DNA of 64,000 nt from Bacteroidota bacterium (GCA_012729475.1 JAAYDB010000021.1:1-64000), one strand, 5' to 3'; positions 27,463-37,088 are shown, counted from the stretch's first letter. Numbers and translations are program-made. The notes: generated by a model from the letters alone, not told the origin.

Positions 27463-27488
27463 CATCCCCTTCCGGTTGGGAGGGGATG
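27463..27488 (-). terminator. Strong hairpin terminator at the end of gldN, shared with the convergent gene
   Basis: CATCCCCTTCC and GGGAGGGGATG form an 11-bp stem with one G-T pair and a GGTT loop. On the minus strand it is followed by five T residues, the classical layout for ending the porP-gldN operon. On the plus strand it begins 3 nt after the convergent gene's stop and could act for that gene too. Confidence 0.75.
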
Positions 27489-27493
27489 AAATC

Positions 27494-27510
27494 AGGGCTT
27501 AAATGGCCCT
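27494..27510. terminator. Second short hairpin between the convergent genes
   Basis: AGGGC and GCCCT pair around a 7-nt loop, adjacent to the stronger terminator hairpin. It may help end either transcript; it has no U-run of its own. Confidence 0.4.
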
Positions 27511-27535
27511 TATTAATTCCTGTTTCAGTTTAATT

Positions 27536-28366
27536 CTAGTATTCCCAGAGGTCATGTTCGAGGTTGAACAATTCGGTTTTAAGCCTTTCTGATTCAAAAA
27601 GAGAAGCCTTACCGACAGTATATTCATTTATTGTTCTATCGTTAAATACATTTGACTCACCCCAGATGATGCTTCCAAATCGTCTTTGCATGAAGAGGTC
27701 ATCGAATGATAATCTTTGGGCATCGTTATTTGAAACAACAGCTTCATTTTTAGCCAGTATATCTCTTATTTCATCAAATTTAACCCAGAAAAGGGGTTTC
27801 CTCATGGCTCTTTGAAGTTCGGGGTCTACACCCATCCAGTAGGGGCATACTGCAATTATTCTGACATCCAGCTTGGAGAGTTTTTTATCAAAGAACCATT
27901 CTTCGTAGATGAGTAATTGTTTTACATCTTCCGGTTTAGCTTGTTCTGTTATAGTGGAGTCGCGTGTATCACCGGCAGCATTTATTTGTATCTGCTGTGT
28001 TCTTGTTGTGGCTCCCATATTACTTTCGATATCCTGATATGTAGTTGGTACATTGATATCAAGTACGGAATATGCGGTTATATTACCTGCTTTTATCTCG
28101 TCAAGAAGGATATTGATAAAACTCTTTCTGCCATCGCGGGTTGCGAGAGTGGGATAATAGAGAGGATGGTTGATCTTTTCACGAAGATCAATAAGCCTGT
28201 AGTATCTGTTCGACCAGATAACATCTGCCTCTCTGAGGAATGCATAATTGATCTTTTGTGTCTCCGGAATAGATTTCTGGTAAATATCGCCGAATGATTG
28301 CACCTGGGCATAGGATATCCCACCAAACAGCAATACGATAATTCCCAAAATTATTTTTTTACTCAT
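27536..28366 (-). CDS. gldN: T9SS periplasmic ring protein GldN/PorN
   Basis: Periplasmic partner of the lipoprotein GldK; together they form the ring under the outer membrane in the type IX secretion system. The mature part begins after a signal peptide (KKIILGIIVLLFGGISYAQ) and carries GldN features such as IPETQKINYAFLREADVIWSN (part shown) and PYWMGVDPE with LFWVKFDEIRDIL. I use the ATG at 28366 (276 residues); the track's TTG at 28399 would add 11 residues ahead of the signal peptide. It is the last gene of the porP-gldKLMN operon, followed by a strong terminator. Confidence 0.95.
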   Translation of the reverse strand: MSKKIILGIIVLLFGGISYAQVQSFGDIYQKSIPETQKINYAFLREADVIWSNRYYRLIDLREKINHPLYYPTLATRDGRKSFINILLDEIKAGNITAYSVLDINVPTTYQDIESNMGATTRTQQIQINAAGDTRDSTITEQAKPEDVKQLLIYEEWFFDKKLSKLDVRIIAVCPYWMGVDPELQRAMRKPLFWVKFDEIRDILAKNEAVVSNNDAQRLSFDDLFMQRRFGSIIWGESNVFNDRTINEYTVGKASLFESERLKTELFNLEHDLWEY

Positions 28367-28402
28367 AGCTATATTATTTTTTCTATTTCTATTCAACAAA
28401 TA

Positions 28403-30004
28403 TTATTCAATCTGCAGTATAATAGGACTCAGGTCAACAGTTTTTTTATCCGGGCCTACTGCTTTAATATCTTTAATAGTAAGGTATTTTCCTCTGGTAA
28501 GGCGGCTCAGGAGTTCTTTTTGCTGAGCTGTAAGGCTACTGCTGGAACTTTTTTCTTCGAAGTCGCCCATTCTGTCTGAGTAGAGTACAGTGAATCCTGT
28601 AACATACCATTGCAGGTCGAAATCAAAATCGGGTAATACGGCAAAGACACCCTGTTGTGCCACAGCAACGTTTCTTGAAATGGATCCGGAGTTTTTACCT
28701 GCAAACCGGGCTTCAGGTCTTGGAACAGGTTTTACTCTGAATTCGTAAGGAGCGTAGGTCATTGTTTTTCCGCTGGCATCGGTAGAAGAAACAATTACCT
28801 GGACATTCTGTCTCTCAGCAGATGGTCTTACTGACCAGCTGCCCCTGAAATTTTCACCTTTGGAATTCTTGACTTTTTCTGTAGATATAGTACCGTTAAC
28901 GACCCTTATCTTTATATTATTAGGACTTACTCCGGGAACAGATACGTCAATAGGATTGGGGATACCGTAATACATCACGTTCATTGCGGTAGGAGAGCAT
29001 ATTACATTGGGCTCACCTACAGAGTAGGATGAACTGAAAGGATATTCTCTCATTGTACCGTCGGGAGCTTTTATTGAGATTACTCCGCCCCAGGTTCTTG
29101 AACCGGTTGTAGAAGGTTTGACACTATAGATACCTTTTCCTGTCTCGTCGAGGGGAAGTTTCTGTTCGCCTACAGTGATCTCCGGTTGCTGTGTAGTGTC
29201 TGTTGCTGAAAGGAACACCCGGGCATTGTAACTGGAGCCGAGGGTGATATAACTTGCGTCGGGTATAACAATAGCACTCAGTTTATTGAATTTAAATGAA
29301 GATGCATCAATCTGGGTATAGAGGTGATTGATAACTTCAGTTTCTGCATTTCTTACGTCTACCTGTATTTTGGACAGAAGAGCAGTAGCTCCTACAACAG
29401 GCATCGTTTGAAACATAAGGTTAACCCATGGTTCTGTTTCTCCGTCTTCATTTTTGGAATCATCTGTATTCAGTGTCTGGCGAAGAGCGTCCTCTGCTTC
29501 AGGGAATTTCCCTTCGAGGACAGAAATAAGAAAATCGCGGTAATCATCTATTGCTGCTTTCAGGTGATATCCTTTTCCTGCTTCATTGGAACCGACAAGT
29601 ATTTCTGAAGGGACATTGTTTTCATCATATCTTTTGACTTGTGTGATATCGATAGATGTTCCTGAAATTGCAGGAGGGTTTTCCTCTTTCTCAGCTGTTT
29701 TTATTATTTCAATTTTCAGATCCTGGATAAAATTATAAAGCTCATCGGCACGTTCTTTAACCTGAAAGGCTTTGTCTTTATAAGGGCCTGCTTTTGTAGG
29801 ATTCTCAGCTGCGGCTCTGGTAAACTGCTCGTAATAGATATTATTTTTCTTAACATAGTTTTCGACGGTAAGAGTAAGACCTTTGTCGACCTGCATAAAT
29901 GCTTTCACAGCCTCTTTTGATACGTTAAGAGCAAGCATGGCAGTCAGCACCAGGTACATCATACCTATCATTTTTTGTCGCGGTGATAGCTTTTCGTGAG
30001 CCAT
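28403..30004 (-). CDS. gldM: T9SS motor subunit GldM/PorM
   Basis: Periplasm-spanning part of the GldLM proton-driven motor that powers type IX secretion. A single N-terminal helix (KMIGMMYLVLTAMLALNVSK) is followed by a 500-residue periplasmic region of successive beta domains, as in known GldM/PorM; 533 residues is close to the usual ~515. The conserved start MAHEKLSPRQKMIGMMYLVL (20 residues) is diagnostic. It lies 39 nt after gldL and 36 nt before gldN in the expected order. Confidence 0.97.
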   Translation of the reverse strand: MAHEKLSPRQKMIGMMYLVLTAMLALNVSKEAVKAFMQVDKGLTLTVENYVKKNNIYYEQFTRAAAENPTKAGPYKDKAFQVKERADELYNFIQDLKIEIIKTAEKEENPPAISGTSIDITQVKRYDENNVPSEILVGSNEAGKGYHLKAAIDDYRDFLISVLEGKFPEAEDALRQTLNTDDSKNEDGETEPWVNLMFQTMPVVGATALLSKIQVDVRNAETEVINHLYTQIDASSFKFNKLSAIVIPDASYITLGSSYNARVFLSATDTTQQPEITVGEQKLPLDETGKGIYSVKPSTTGSRTWGGVISIKAPDGTMREYPFSSSYSVGEPNVICSPTAMNVMYYGIPNPIDVSVPGVSPNNIKIRVVNGTISTEKVKNSKGENFRGSWSVRPSAERQNVQVIVSSTDASGKTMTYAPYEFRVKPVPRPEARFAGKNSGSISRNVAVAQQGVFAVLPDFDFDLQWYVTGFTVLYSDRMGDFEEKSSSSSLTAQQKELLSRLTRGKYLTIKDIKAVGPDKKTVDLSPIILQIE

Positions 30005-30043
30005 TTTTTAAAGTTGTTTAATAGTGAGAAATAAATTACTATG

Positions 30044-30925
30044 CTACTTGACATTCATAGCAGCAAGCATATTTCCATAAACATTATTAAGAGCTGACAG
30101 GTTATCGTTGAGTTTTGTTATTTGTTCGCGGTATTTCGTTGTATCACCTGCTGAATCAGTAAGATTTTTCATAAGATCCTGCACTCCGTTAAACAGTTTG
30201 TCAGACTCTTTAAGATGTTCATCAGCACCTTTTTTCTGAATTTCGTAAACTGCATTAAGGGCTGACAGATTTTTATTAAGGGCTTCCAGTTGTTCCTGGT
30301 ATGATTTCCCTCCCATTTCGATCACGGAAAGAGAATCAGCTATATTTTTGTAGTTAGAGCCGGTTTCATTAATTACATTTGTAGTATTCTGGTATGATTC
30401 AGCAAGTTTGCCAAGGGATTCATTTGCATAGGCAATTGTATCCTTGTATTTTGCTGATGCAGCTGAGATATCGCCCATAGCGTTTATGTTGGATGTTGTT
30501 TCACTCAGTTTTTTCATACCTACTCCAAGATTTTGAAATAATTCCGGTGTGATATCTGCTTTTTCGAGCATCTCATCAAATTTTGCCAGAGCTGCTGATC
30601 CGGCTCCGCCACCGCCACCGGCTTCATATCCTCTTCCGCGGAATCTTGAACTTTGAACAGGCAATTCATCCATGTCATCGTCAGGGATACCTGCAAGTTC
30701 AGGATAAACTAAAGTCCAGTCTACTTCCTCATGAAGAGGTTCGAAAGCTGAGAAGAAGAAAATGACAGCTTCTGTTAAAAGGCCTACTGTAAGCATTGTT
30801 CCTGCCAGTGGCCAGTGCTGTATCTTGAACAGTGCACCGACGATTACTACGGAAGCTCCTAAACCGTAAAGTTTAGCAATAAAATTCTTCCACCCGCTGC
30901 TTTGTACTAATTCTGCTAGGCTCAT
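30044..30925 (-). CDS. gldL: T9SS motor subunit GldL/PorL
   Basis: Inner-membrane ring of the GldLM motor. Two adjacent N-terminal helices are visible (LYGLGASVVIVGALFKIQHW and TMLTVGLLTEAVIFFFSAF), with the membrane Glu of the second helix (LTEAVIFF) that is proposed to take part in proton coupling. A cytoplasmic tail of about 200 residues follows, rich in coiled-coil segments (LAESYQNTTNVINETG, LEALNKNLSALN). The 293-residue length is longer than the ~215 of Flavobacterium GldL and nearer to PorL, the extra being in the coiled-coil tail. PorX is reported to bind PorL in Porphyromonas. Confidence 0.96.
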   Translation of the reverse strand: MSLAELVQSSGWKNFIAKLYGLGASVVIVGALFKIQHWPLAGTMLTVGLLTEAVIFFFSAFEPLHEEVDWTLVYPELAGIPDDDMDELPVQSSRFRGRGYEAGGGGGAGSAALAKFDEMLEKADITPELFQNLGVGMKKLSETTSNINAMGDISAASAKYKDTIAYANESLGKLAESYQNTTNVINETGSNYKNIADSLSVIEMGGKSYQEQLEALNKNLSALNAVYEIQKKGADEHLKESDKLFNGVQDLMKNLTDSAGDTTKYREQITKLNDNLSALNNVYGNMLAAMNVK

Positions 30926-30963
30926 ACCTGATATTTTTAGTTTTGGTTATTTCAATTGAATAT

Positions 30964-32310
30964 TTATAACTGGGCTCCTATATAGGACCTTACATTACGG
31001 AAACCAACGTATGGTTTTGTAGAGTCCTGATATTCATAATCCCTTGTACTTGTTTGAAGGAAATAAGCAATATCTTTCCAGGAGCCTCCGCGAATAACTT
31101 TACGCTTAAGGACAGGAGGATCCTGAGGTGTTGCATTATATTCATAATTTGGCTGGAGGTCGTGCTGGAAGATATAGGCTGAGGGATGATATGCGCAACA
31201 TGTCCATTCTGCAACGTTTCCGGCCATATCATATAAACCGTATTCATTAGGTTCATAGGAACCAACTTTTCCTGTATATACATTCCCGTCATCGATGTAG
31301 TTACCTCTCAGAGGTTTGAAGTTTGCCAGGAAGCAGCCTTCGTAATTACGTGTATAAGGGCCTCCCCAGGGATACATTGAAAGGTCAAGACCTCCTCTGG
31401 CAGCATATTCCCATTCTGTCTCAAGAGGGAGCCTGTAGGCCATTACATCCACAACTCCGTTCTTTCTGAGGGCATTGTTCATATAGTCAGTTCTCCAGTG
31501 GCTGAAAGCATTTGCCTGAACCCATGACACCCCTACAACAGGATAATCGTCAAAAGAAGGATGCCAGAAATACAGATCAGCCATGGGATCATTGAAGGAA
31601 TAAGTAAAGTCTCTTATCCAGCATAGTGTGTCGGGATAAATATTTACCACAATGTGTTTGATAAATGAAGAGCGGTCCCTTACTTCGGTGCGTGAACCAT
31701 CAAGATTAGTGACCTGACCTTCATAACGACCGGTGTTATTCTCATAATCCTGTACATAATTGACTCTGGCGGCAGACTGATAATCAACCCAGTAATATGA
31801 GTAATTCAGTTTACGTATGTCAACTTGTTTCTTACTGTTAAACCTTTCCTCCGGAGGATAATACATTTCTTCCATCACCTCTCTGGTGATTTCGTCGTTG
31901 AGGTCTATCTTTTCATTCCAGTTAATGACATAGGGTTCAATCATATTTCCGTCATCATCAACAAGGAAATAATCTCTGTCGGGTATGCCGGCATTACCAA
32001 GTTTGGTCCGGAATATTGAGTCGCGTACCCAGTATACGAACTGACGGTATTTATTGTTAGTGATCTCTGTCTGGTCCATCCAGAATGCATCAACAGTAAC
32101 TGATTTTGCCAGACTGTTCATTGAGAACAAAGCATCCTGATCACTGGGGCCCATCATGAAACTTCCGGCAGGGATAAATGCCATTTCCATAGGTTCAGGT
32201 TCGAAGAATTTTTTTCTTCCCGGAACACCTGTCAGTTCTCCATTGTCTGAGGTGCTGCACCCACTAAAAAAAATTACGGTTATCAGGAGAGTTAGAATTA
32301 CATTTTTCAT
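30964..32310 (-). CDS. gldK: T9SS ring lipoprotein GldK/PorK
   Basis: Outer-membrane lipoprotein that forms the periplasmic T9SS ring with GldN. A signal peptide ends in a lipobox (FFSGC, Cys18). The rest is a sulfatase-modifying-factor (FGE/SUMF1) fold: FWMDQTEITNNKYRQF, YRLPLETEWEYAARGG, YGLYDMAGNVAEW and VIRGGSW. Operon position, first before gldL, identifies GldK rather than its paralogue GldJ. A formylglycine-generating activity is not expected, because GldK uses this fold structurally. The 448-residue length is normal. Confidence 0.96.
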   Translation of the reverse strand: MKNVILTLLITVIFFSGCSTSDNGELTGVPGRKKFFEPEPMEMAFIPAGSFMMGPSDQDALFSMNSLAKSVTVDAFWMDQTEITNNKYRQFVYWVRDSIFRTKLGNAGIPDRDYFLVDDDGNMIEPYVINWNEKIDLNDEITREVMEEMYYPPEERFNSKKQVDIRKLNYSYYWVDYQSAARVNYVQDYENNTGRYEGQVTNLDGSRTEVRDRSSFIKHIVVNIYPDTLCWIRDFTYSFNDPMADLYFWHPSFDDYPVVGVSWVQANAFSHWRTDYMNNALRKNGVVDVMAYRLPLETEWEYAARGGLDLSMYPWGGPYTRNYEGCFLANFKPLRGNYIDDGNVYTGKVGSYEPNEYGLYDMAGNVAEWTCCAYHPSAYIFQHDLQPNYEYNATPQDPPVLKRKVIRGGSWKDIAYFLQTSTRDYEYQDSTKPYVGFRNVRSYIGAQL

Positions 32311-32356
32311 AATTCCTTAGAATTTATATTGCAAGTAAGTTATTTTTTTTAATTAA

Positions 32357-33301
32357 TCATAAAAAGCGTATACTTTTATATCTCATCGGACTCTTGCCGA
32401 AACTGAGGTCAAAACAATAGTTTACCATAAACTCATGCGATCCTAATGTGCTCTTCCTGATATCAGAAAGAGGGAAGTCATAACTGTATCCGATACGGAT
32501 ACCGTTGAACAGCTCAATGCCAACAATACCGGATACAGAGTCTCCGGCTCTGTATGAAACGCCTCCCCATACCTTTTTATTGTATCTTACTAAAGAAGTA
32601 ATACTTGCCTGAAATATCCTGCCATCACTGTAAGCAAAAACCGATGGAAGTATTTCTATGGCCGGATTGGGAAGTTGAAGGGTATAACCTGCTGTAATAT
32701 AATAATGACGGCTTATGTAGGATGATCCCTGCGTGTAATTTATCTCAGGCTGATTGATATGGGTTACAGAAGCCGCAATATAATATTTGTCTGAATTAAG
32801 ATAAAGGCCTGCTCCGGCATCAAATAATACAACACTCTCTTTATTTACCGGTATGTTGGGATCGAGGTCAGGAGGAGTAAAACCTACTCCGTCGGGTATG
32901 TACCAGCTGGGATCAAGTGTTTTGTTGACCATCCCGAAGTATGCTCCTATCCCGAGCCTGGCTGTACCCATATCCACAAGATATGAATATACGGCAGAAA
33001 GATTGATGTCGGTGTCAAAACCGATATTATCACTCTCAATAACCATTCCCACTCCGCTTTTAATATTGAAAACAGAAACAGGAGCGCTTATATTGAAAAC
33101 TGTGGTCGAAGGTGATCCTTCAAATCCCAGCCATTGTTGCCTGTTGACGGCAGTGGCACAGATCATCCCGGATGTTCCTGCAAAACCCGGATTAAAAGTC
33201 AATGTATTGTACATATACTGACTGGTAAGCGGATCCTGTTGGGCTATGCCTGTGTTGCTCATCAAAACGGATATTAAAATTAACACGCAAAATCTCTTCA
33301 T
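32357..33301 (-). CDS. porP: PorP/SprF-type outer-membrane protein
   Basis: A 314-residue outer-membrane beta-barrel of the PorP/SprF family, the first gene of the T9SS operon. The signal peptide (VLILISVLMSNTGIAQ) is followed by the diagnostic QDPLTSQYMYNTLTFNPGFAG start and NRQQWLGFEGSP. In Porphyromonas, PorP is encoded upstream of porK and is needed for secretion, which matches this order. SprF paralogues are linked to specific adhesins, but no large adhesin gene is here. It starts 46 nt before gldK. Only a weak promoter-like TGATTTTG is seen upstream. Confidence 0.95.
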   Translation of the reverse strand: MKRFCVLILISVLMSNTGIAQQDPLTSQYMYNTLTFNPGFAGTSGMICATAVNRQQWLGFEGSPSTTVFNISAPVSVFNIKSGVGMVIESDNIGFDTDINLSAVYSYLVDMGTARLGIGAYFGMVNKTLDPSWYIPDGVGFTPPDLDPNIPVNKESVVLFDAGAGLYLNSDKYYIAASVTHINQPEINYTQGSSYISRHYYITAGYTLQLPNPAIEILPSVFAYSDGRIFQASITSLVRYNKKVWGGVSYRAGDSVSGIVGIELFNGIRIGYSYDFPLSDIRKSTLGSHEFMVNYCFDLSFGKSPMRYKSIRFL

Positions 33302-33504
33302 TTCTTTATATCAGTATGCAAAATCAACCTATATCGAAGGGTTAAAATTACATAAAAAAGTATAACGAAGAAAACAGTGCATTTATTTATTAATCTTTTA
33401 AAAATTATCCTCTTATACGCACAAATATTTTTTTTGATACACTATAAACGAAAAAATGATTTTCGGTATACTGTAAAAAGCAGATAAACAGTGCGATGCA
33501 TGAG

Positions 33505-34674
33505 TTAATTTTTTGATCTGCCAGATCCCTGAACCCATCTGTCCGGTATTTCATCATGGTTAGCCTTCAGATAATCTTCATGTGAACAGGCTATATAGAA
33601 TGGTTTATTATCGGAGCTTTTTAATTCCATCCACCATCTGTCGGTAAGTGTACTCTTTATAAAGATCAGATCATCCTCGAGATCAGTGATCCTGACGTGA
33701 TACCTGATAAAACGTCCGGAGTTGTTGTTACTAAGGGCAGGTACTTCATATTGTTTCTGGGAGAAACCTTCAAGGAAGAACCACAGGATCTGTGCTGCAA
33801 GGCCCGTTGTCTGGTTCCTGATATCAAATTCAGGGTCTACGTCGAAGAGACAGAATATTTTGAGCTTATCAGAGATGCCTGCATATCTGGCCAGCAGACA
33901 GATCTCTTCTCCATAAAAACCGTTAGGAGAGGGACAGATGCTTCCTGGTGCATCACATTGCCTTACAGCTGACATATCAAAGACAGCTACTTCGGAATCG
34001 CGGAAAAGAGGCTCGGTAAGATGAATAGCCTTTCGCGCATCTCCTACCCTTAACATTTCTGATTTCTGCTTATTGAAACGGTTTATGACCTGTTGGTCGT
34101 TCAGATAGGTCTGGTAACCTATATTGATATAGTGGCTGAGATAACTTTTTTGTTTATGGAGTATTGTATTAAGATAACTGAAAGAGTCGGGGGCTTTTTT
34201 TTCATTTATATAATCTATTCTTGAGTCAACACCGGCGAGAGTGTAATTAATGTCCAGATCCGACATTGCTTTGTCAACAGCCAGGGTTAATGCACTGCTT
34301 CCTCCCAGCACTACAGGAAAGATTTCCTGCCGAATCAGGTAGACCAGAACATCGCGGAGACCTGTTACAGTATCATTAAATGTGACTCCGTTTTTCATAT
34401 TGCCCAGGTCAATTATTTTTGATTTACCCGGGATTCTTGTCAGGCGGTATAGTTCGGTTCTCACTAAATCCGGAGCTTTCATTGTACCTGTCCCGGGAGA
34501 ATTCCTGCCGTCAGGAACTCCTAACAATGCCACTTTGTAATTACCGGTATTTTTGATAGCCATACTTGCAGTATGAACTGTAATATTATGAGGGAAACCA
34601 GACTGTTCTGCTATGAAATTAAAATCAGGTCGCTCAATACTTACCGGGCTGAAATAGTCATTCAGATCTATCAT
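33505..34674 (-). CDS. Arginase/formimidoylglutamase-fold protein with lost metal ligands
   Basis: A 389-residue protein with the ureohydrolase (arginase) fold, annotated as formimidoylglutamase in many Bacteroidota. The canonical metal sites are altered: the GGDHS-type loop reads GGSSALT, DAHxD reads DSRID, and SxDxDxxDP reads VFDMSAVRQCDAPG. Without the ligand His residues and one of the paired Asp, a di-manganese hydrolase is unlikely. The rest is well conserved (NGFYGEEICLLARYAG, LAAQILWFFLEGF), so the fold is under selection. It follows topA by 8 nt and precedes the T9SS operon by about 200 bp. A non-catalytic or novel role is inference. Confidence 0.82.
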   Translation of the reverse strand: MIDLNDYFSPVSIERPDFNFIAEQSGFPHNITVHTASMAIKNTGNYKVALLGVPDGRNSPGTGTMKAPDLVRTELYRLTRIPGKSKIIDLGNMKNGVTFNDTVTGLRDVLVYLIRQEIFPVVLGGSSALTLAVDKAMSDLDINYTLAGVDSRIDYINEKKAPDSFSYLNTILHKQKSYLSHYINIGYQTYLNDQQVINRFNKQKSEMLRVGDARKAIHLTEPLFRDSEVAVFDMSAVRQCDAPGSICPSPNGFYGEEICLLARYAGISDKLKIFCLFDVDPEFDIRNQTTGLAAQILWFFLEGFSQKQYEVPALSNNNSGRFIRYHVRITDLEDDLIFIKSTLTDRWWMELKSSDNKPFYIACSHEDYLKANHDEIPDRWVQGSGRSKN

Positions 34675-34682
34675 AATCAGGT

Positions 34683-36995
34683 TCAGGATTTCTTATGAGT
34701 TTTATTGTTTTTCTCAATTATCTCAAGACAGTCATGTTTTGTAATTTTCTCTGTATCAATTCCCTTGGGCAGCCTGTAGTTTTTCTTGTCCTTTGTCAGA
34801 TATGGGCCAAATCTTCCATTTAGCACAAGGATATCACCAAAATCCTTTATTATTTTTTTTCTGTCGTTTTCATTTTTCTCTCTGATAATCTCAACAGCTC
34901 TTTCAATAGTTATTGTATAAGGGTCATCGACTCCTTTTTTCAGTGAGTAGAATTTTCCCTCATGCCTCACGTAGGGTCCGTATTTTCCTGTTCCGATAAC
35001 TATTTCCCCGTCCTGGTGCATTCCGAGGGATCTGGGGAGACGGAACAGATTAAGAGCTTCTTCGAGTGTTATCGTTTCAATAAGCTGGTTTTTGGACAGA
35101 CTGGCGAACCTTGGCTTTTCATCGTTATCAGAGTCCCCTATCTGTGCCAGGGGACCAAAACGGCCCATTCTGACCGATACAGGTTCTCCCGTTTCAGGAT
35201 GATTACCAAGTATTCTTATCCCTTTCTTCCTGTTACTTTTTTCCAGTGTGTTTTCAATACTTTCATGAAATGGTCCGTAAAAATCTTTCAGCATACTGGT
35301 CCATTTCATTTCTCCGTCAGCTATCTTATCAAACTGTTCTTCAACTTCTGCAGTGAAATTATAGTCGACAATATCAGGAAAATATTCAACGAGGAAATCA
35401 TTAACGATCATCCCTATGTCCTGAGGGAATAGTTTGGATTTCTCTTTCCCTGTTATTTCGTTTTTTACAGCGGGAGTGATCTTGCCGTTTTCCAGTTTCA
35501 GTGTTTTTATCTTTCTGGCTTCACCCGGTCTGTCCTCTTTGCTTACATATCCCCTGTTCTGTATAGTAGATATAGTAGGTGCGTATGTTGAAGGGCGACC
35601 TATGCCCAGTTCCTCAAGCTTTTTGACAAGACTCGCTTCAGTATATCTTGGCGGAGGTATTGTGAATTTTTGTGTTGCACTGATAGTATTATAATAAAGA
35701 GGAGTATCCTTTTTTACAGGCGGAAGGATATATTTGTCATCATCGATTTTTTCCTGATCGTGTGATTCGGAATACAGTCTGAGGAAACCATCATATTTAA
35801 TAAGCTCTCCGGTTGCAGTGAAGCCGGCAGGAGACCGGCTGACGCTTATGGAGATTGCCGTTTTTTCTATTTGAGCATCTGCCATCTGTGAGGCGATGGT
35901 TCTTTTCCAGATAAGATCATAAAGTCTCTTTTCGTTCTGGGTGCCCTGAATTGTTTTATTGTCGGGATAGGTAGGCCGTATTGCTTCGTGGGCTTCCTGG
36001 GCTCCTTTGGATTTTGTCTGGTATTGTCTTGTTTTTGCATACCGGTCACCAAACAGTGAGATAATGACTTCCCGTGATTTTGCCAGGGCCACTTTTGACA
36101 AGTTCGTTGAGTCTGTCCTCATGTAGGTTATTTTACCTCCCTCATAGAGCCTTTGGGCTACTGTCATAGTCTGTGAGACAGAAAAGCCCAGTTTCCGGTA
36201 GGCTTCCTGCTGAAGTGTGGATGTGGTAAAAGGAGGGGCAGGAGACCGGGTTCCCGGCTTAACAACGATATCTTCAACCTTGTAATCAGATAAACTGCAT
36301 AATTCAAGAAAATCCAGAGCACTCTTCTCATCGTGGAACCTCTGAGTAGCTTCAGCTCTTATTACCGGACTTTTAAGATCTTCTTCAAGTGTGCGGAAAA
36401 AGGCAGATATCCTGAATGTAGATTCGGGGTTAAAGGATATTATCTCTCTTTCTCTTTCAACAATAAGTCTGACAGCTACCGACTGTACCCTTCCTGCCGA
36501 AAGAGAAGGTTGTACTTTTTTCCATAGAACCGGAGATATCTCGAACCCTACAAGCCTGTCGAGAATACGGCGGGCCTGCTGGGAATTGACCAGATTCATG
36601 TCTATCGTCCGCGGATTTTCTATGGCACTTGCAATAGCATCTTTGGTGATCTCGTGAAACACTATCCTCTTTGTTAAAGCCGGGTCCAGATCCAGAACTG
36701 CGGCCAGATGCCATGCTATGGCTTCTCCTTCACGGTCCTCGTCAGAGGCGATCCATATATTTTTTGCACCGGCAGCCGCTTTTTTAAGTTCGGCAACTAT
36801 CCTGGTTTTTTCTTTTGGGATCTCATATACAGGTTCAAAATCATTCTCGACATTTATACCGAGATTCTTTTTCTTAAGATCTCTTATATGGCCAAAACTA
36901 GAGACTACATGGAAATTTTTCCCCAGAAATTTTTCTATGGTTTTTGCTTTTGCCGGCGACTCTACTATAACAAGATTTTCAATCATGTCGGGCAT
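34683..36995 (-). CDS. topA: DNA topoisomerase I
   Basis: Type IA topoisomerase that relaxes negative supercoils. The Toprim domain opens with ENLVIVESPAKAKTIEKFLG and has SDEDREGEAIAWHL with its metal-binding acidic cluster. The active-site Tyr lies in ITYMRTDSTNLS and the central core has SAGRVQSVAVRLIVERE. Instead of Cys4 zinc ribbons the C-terminus has three Toprim_C-type repeats, for example RMGRFGPLAQIGD, GTGKYGPYVRHEGKFY and NGRFGPYLTKDKKNYRLP, as is usual in Bacteroidota. The 770-residue length is normal. Start is 36995; an ATG three codons on (36986) is equally plausible. It is divergent from the PBP gene. Confidence 0.96.
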   Translation of the reverse strand: MPDMIENLVIVESPAKAKTIEKFLGKNFHVVSSFGHIRDLKKKNLGINVENDFEPVYEIPKEKTRIVAELKKAAAGAKNIWIASDEDREGEAIAWHLAAVLDLDPALTKRIVFHEITKDAIASAIENPRTIDMNLVNSQQARRILDRLVGFEISPVLWKKVQPSLSAGRVQSVAVRLIVEREREIISFNPESTFRISAFFRTLEEDLKSPVIRAEATQRFHDEKSALDFLELCSLSDYKVEDIVVKPGTRSPAPPFTTSTLQQEAYRKLGFSVSQTMTVAQRLYEGGKITYMRTDSTNLSKVALAKSREVIISLFGDRYAKTRQYQTKSKGAQEAHEAIRPTYPDNKTIQGTQNEKRLYDLIWKRTIASQMADAQIEKTAISISVSRSPAGFTATGELIKYDGFLRLYSESHDQEKIDDDKYILPPVKKDTPLYYNTISATQKFTIPPPRYTEASLVKKLEELGIGRPSTYAPTISTIQNRGYVSKEDRPGEARKIKTLKLENGKITPAVKNEITGKEKSKLFPQDIGMIVNDFLVEYFPDIVDYNFTAEVEEQFDKIADGEMKWTSMLKDFYGPFHESIENTLEKSNRKKGIRILGNHPETGEPVSVRMGRFGPLAQIGDSDNDEKPRFASLSKNQLIETITLEEALNLFRLPRSLGMHQDGEIVIGTGKYGPYVRHEGKFYSLKKGVDDPYTITIERAVEIIREKNENDRKKIIKDFGDILVLNGRFGPYLTKDKKNYRLPKGIDTEKITKHDCLEIIEKNNKTHKKS

Positions 36996-37071
36996 AAATT
37001 TTATTTTATCAAAATCTCCGCAAAGTAAATCAATTAGGTTCCAAACTTCAAAATAAAGATTTAAGTTTCTT

Positions 37072-37088
37072 TAATTTTGCTATTTTTG
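37072..37088 (+). promoter_or_regulatory. Two adjacent -7 boxes upstream of the PBP1A gene
   Basis: TAATTTTG (37072-37079) and TATTTTTG (37081-37088) both fit TAnnTTTG on the plus strand, followed by GGAGG about 12 nt before the ATG. No spaced -33 TTG is found. Either box could start a transcript near 37086-37095. Confidence 0.4.

Noticed and set aside
30964-32310. GldK as a formylglycine-generating sulfatase activator
   Set aside because: The fold matches, but operon position and lipoprotein signal identify the T9SS ring protein, which uses the fold structurally.
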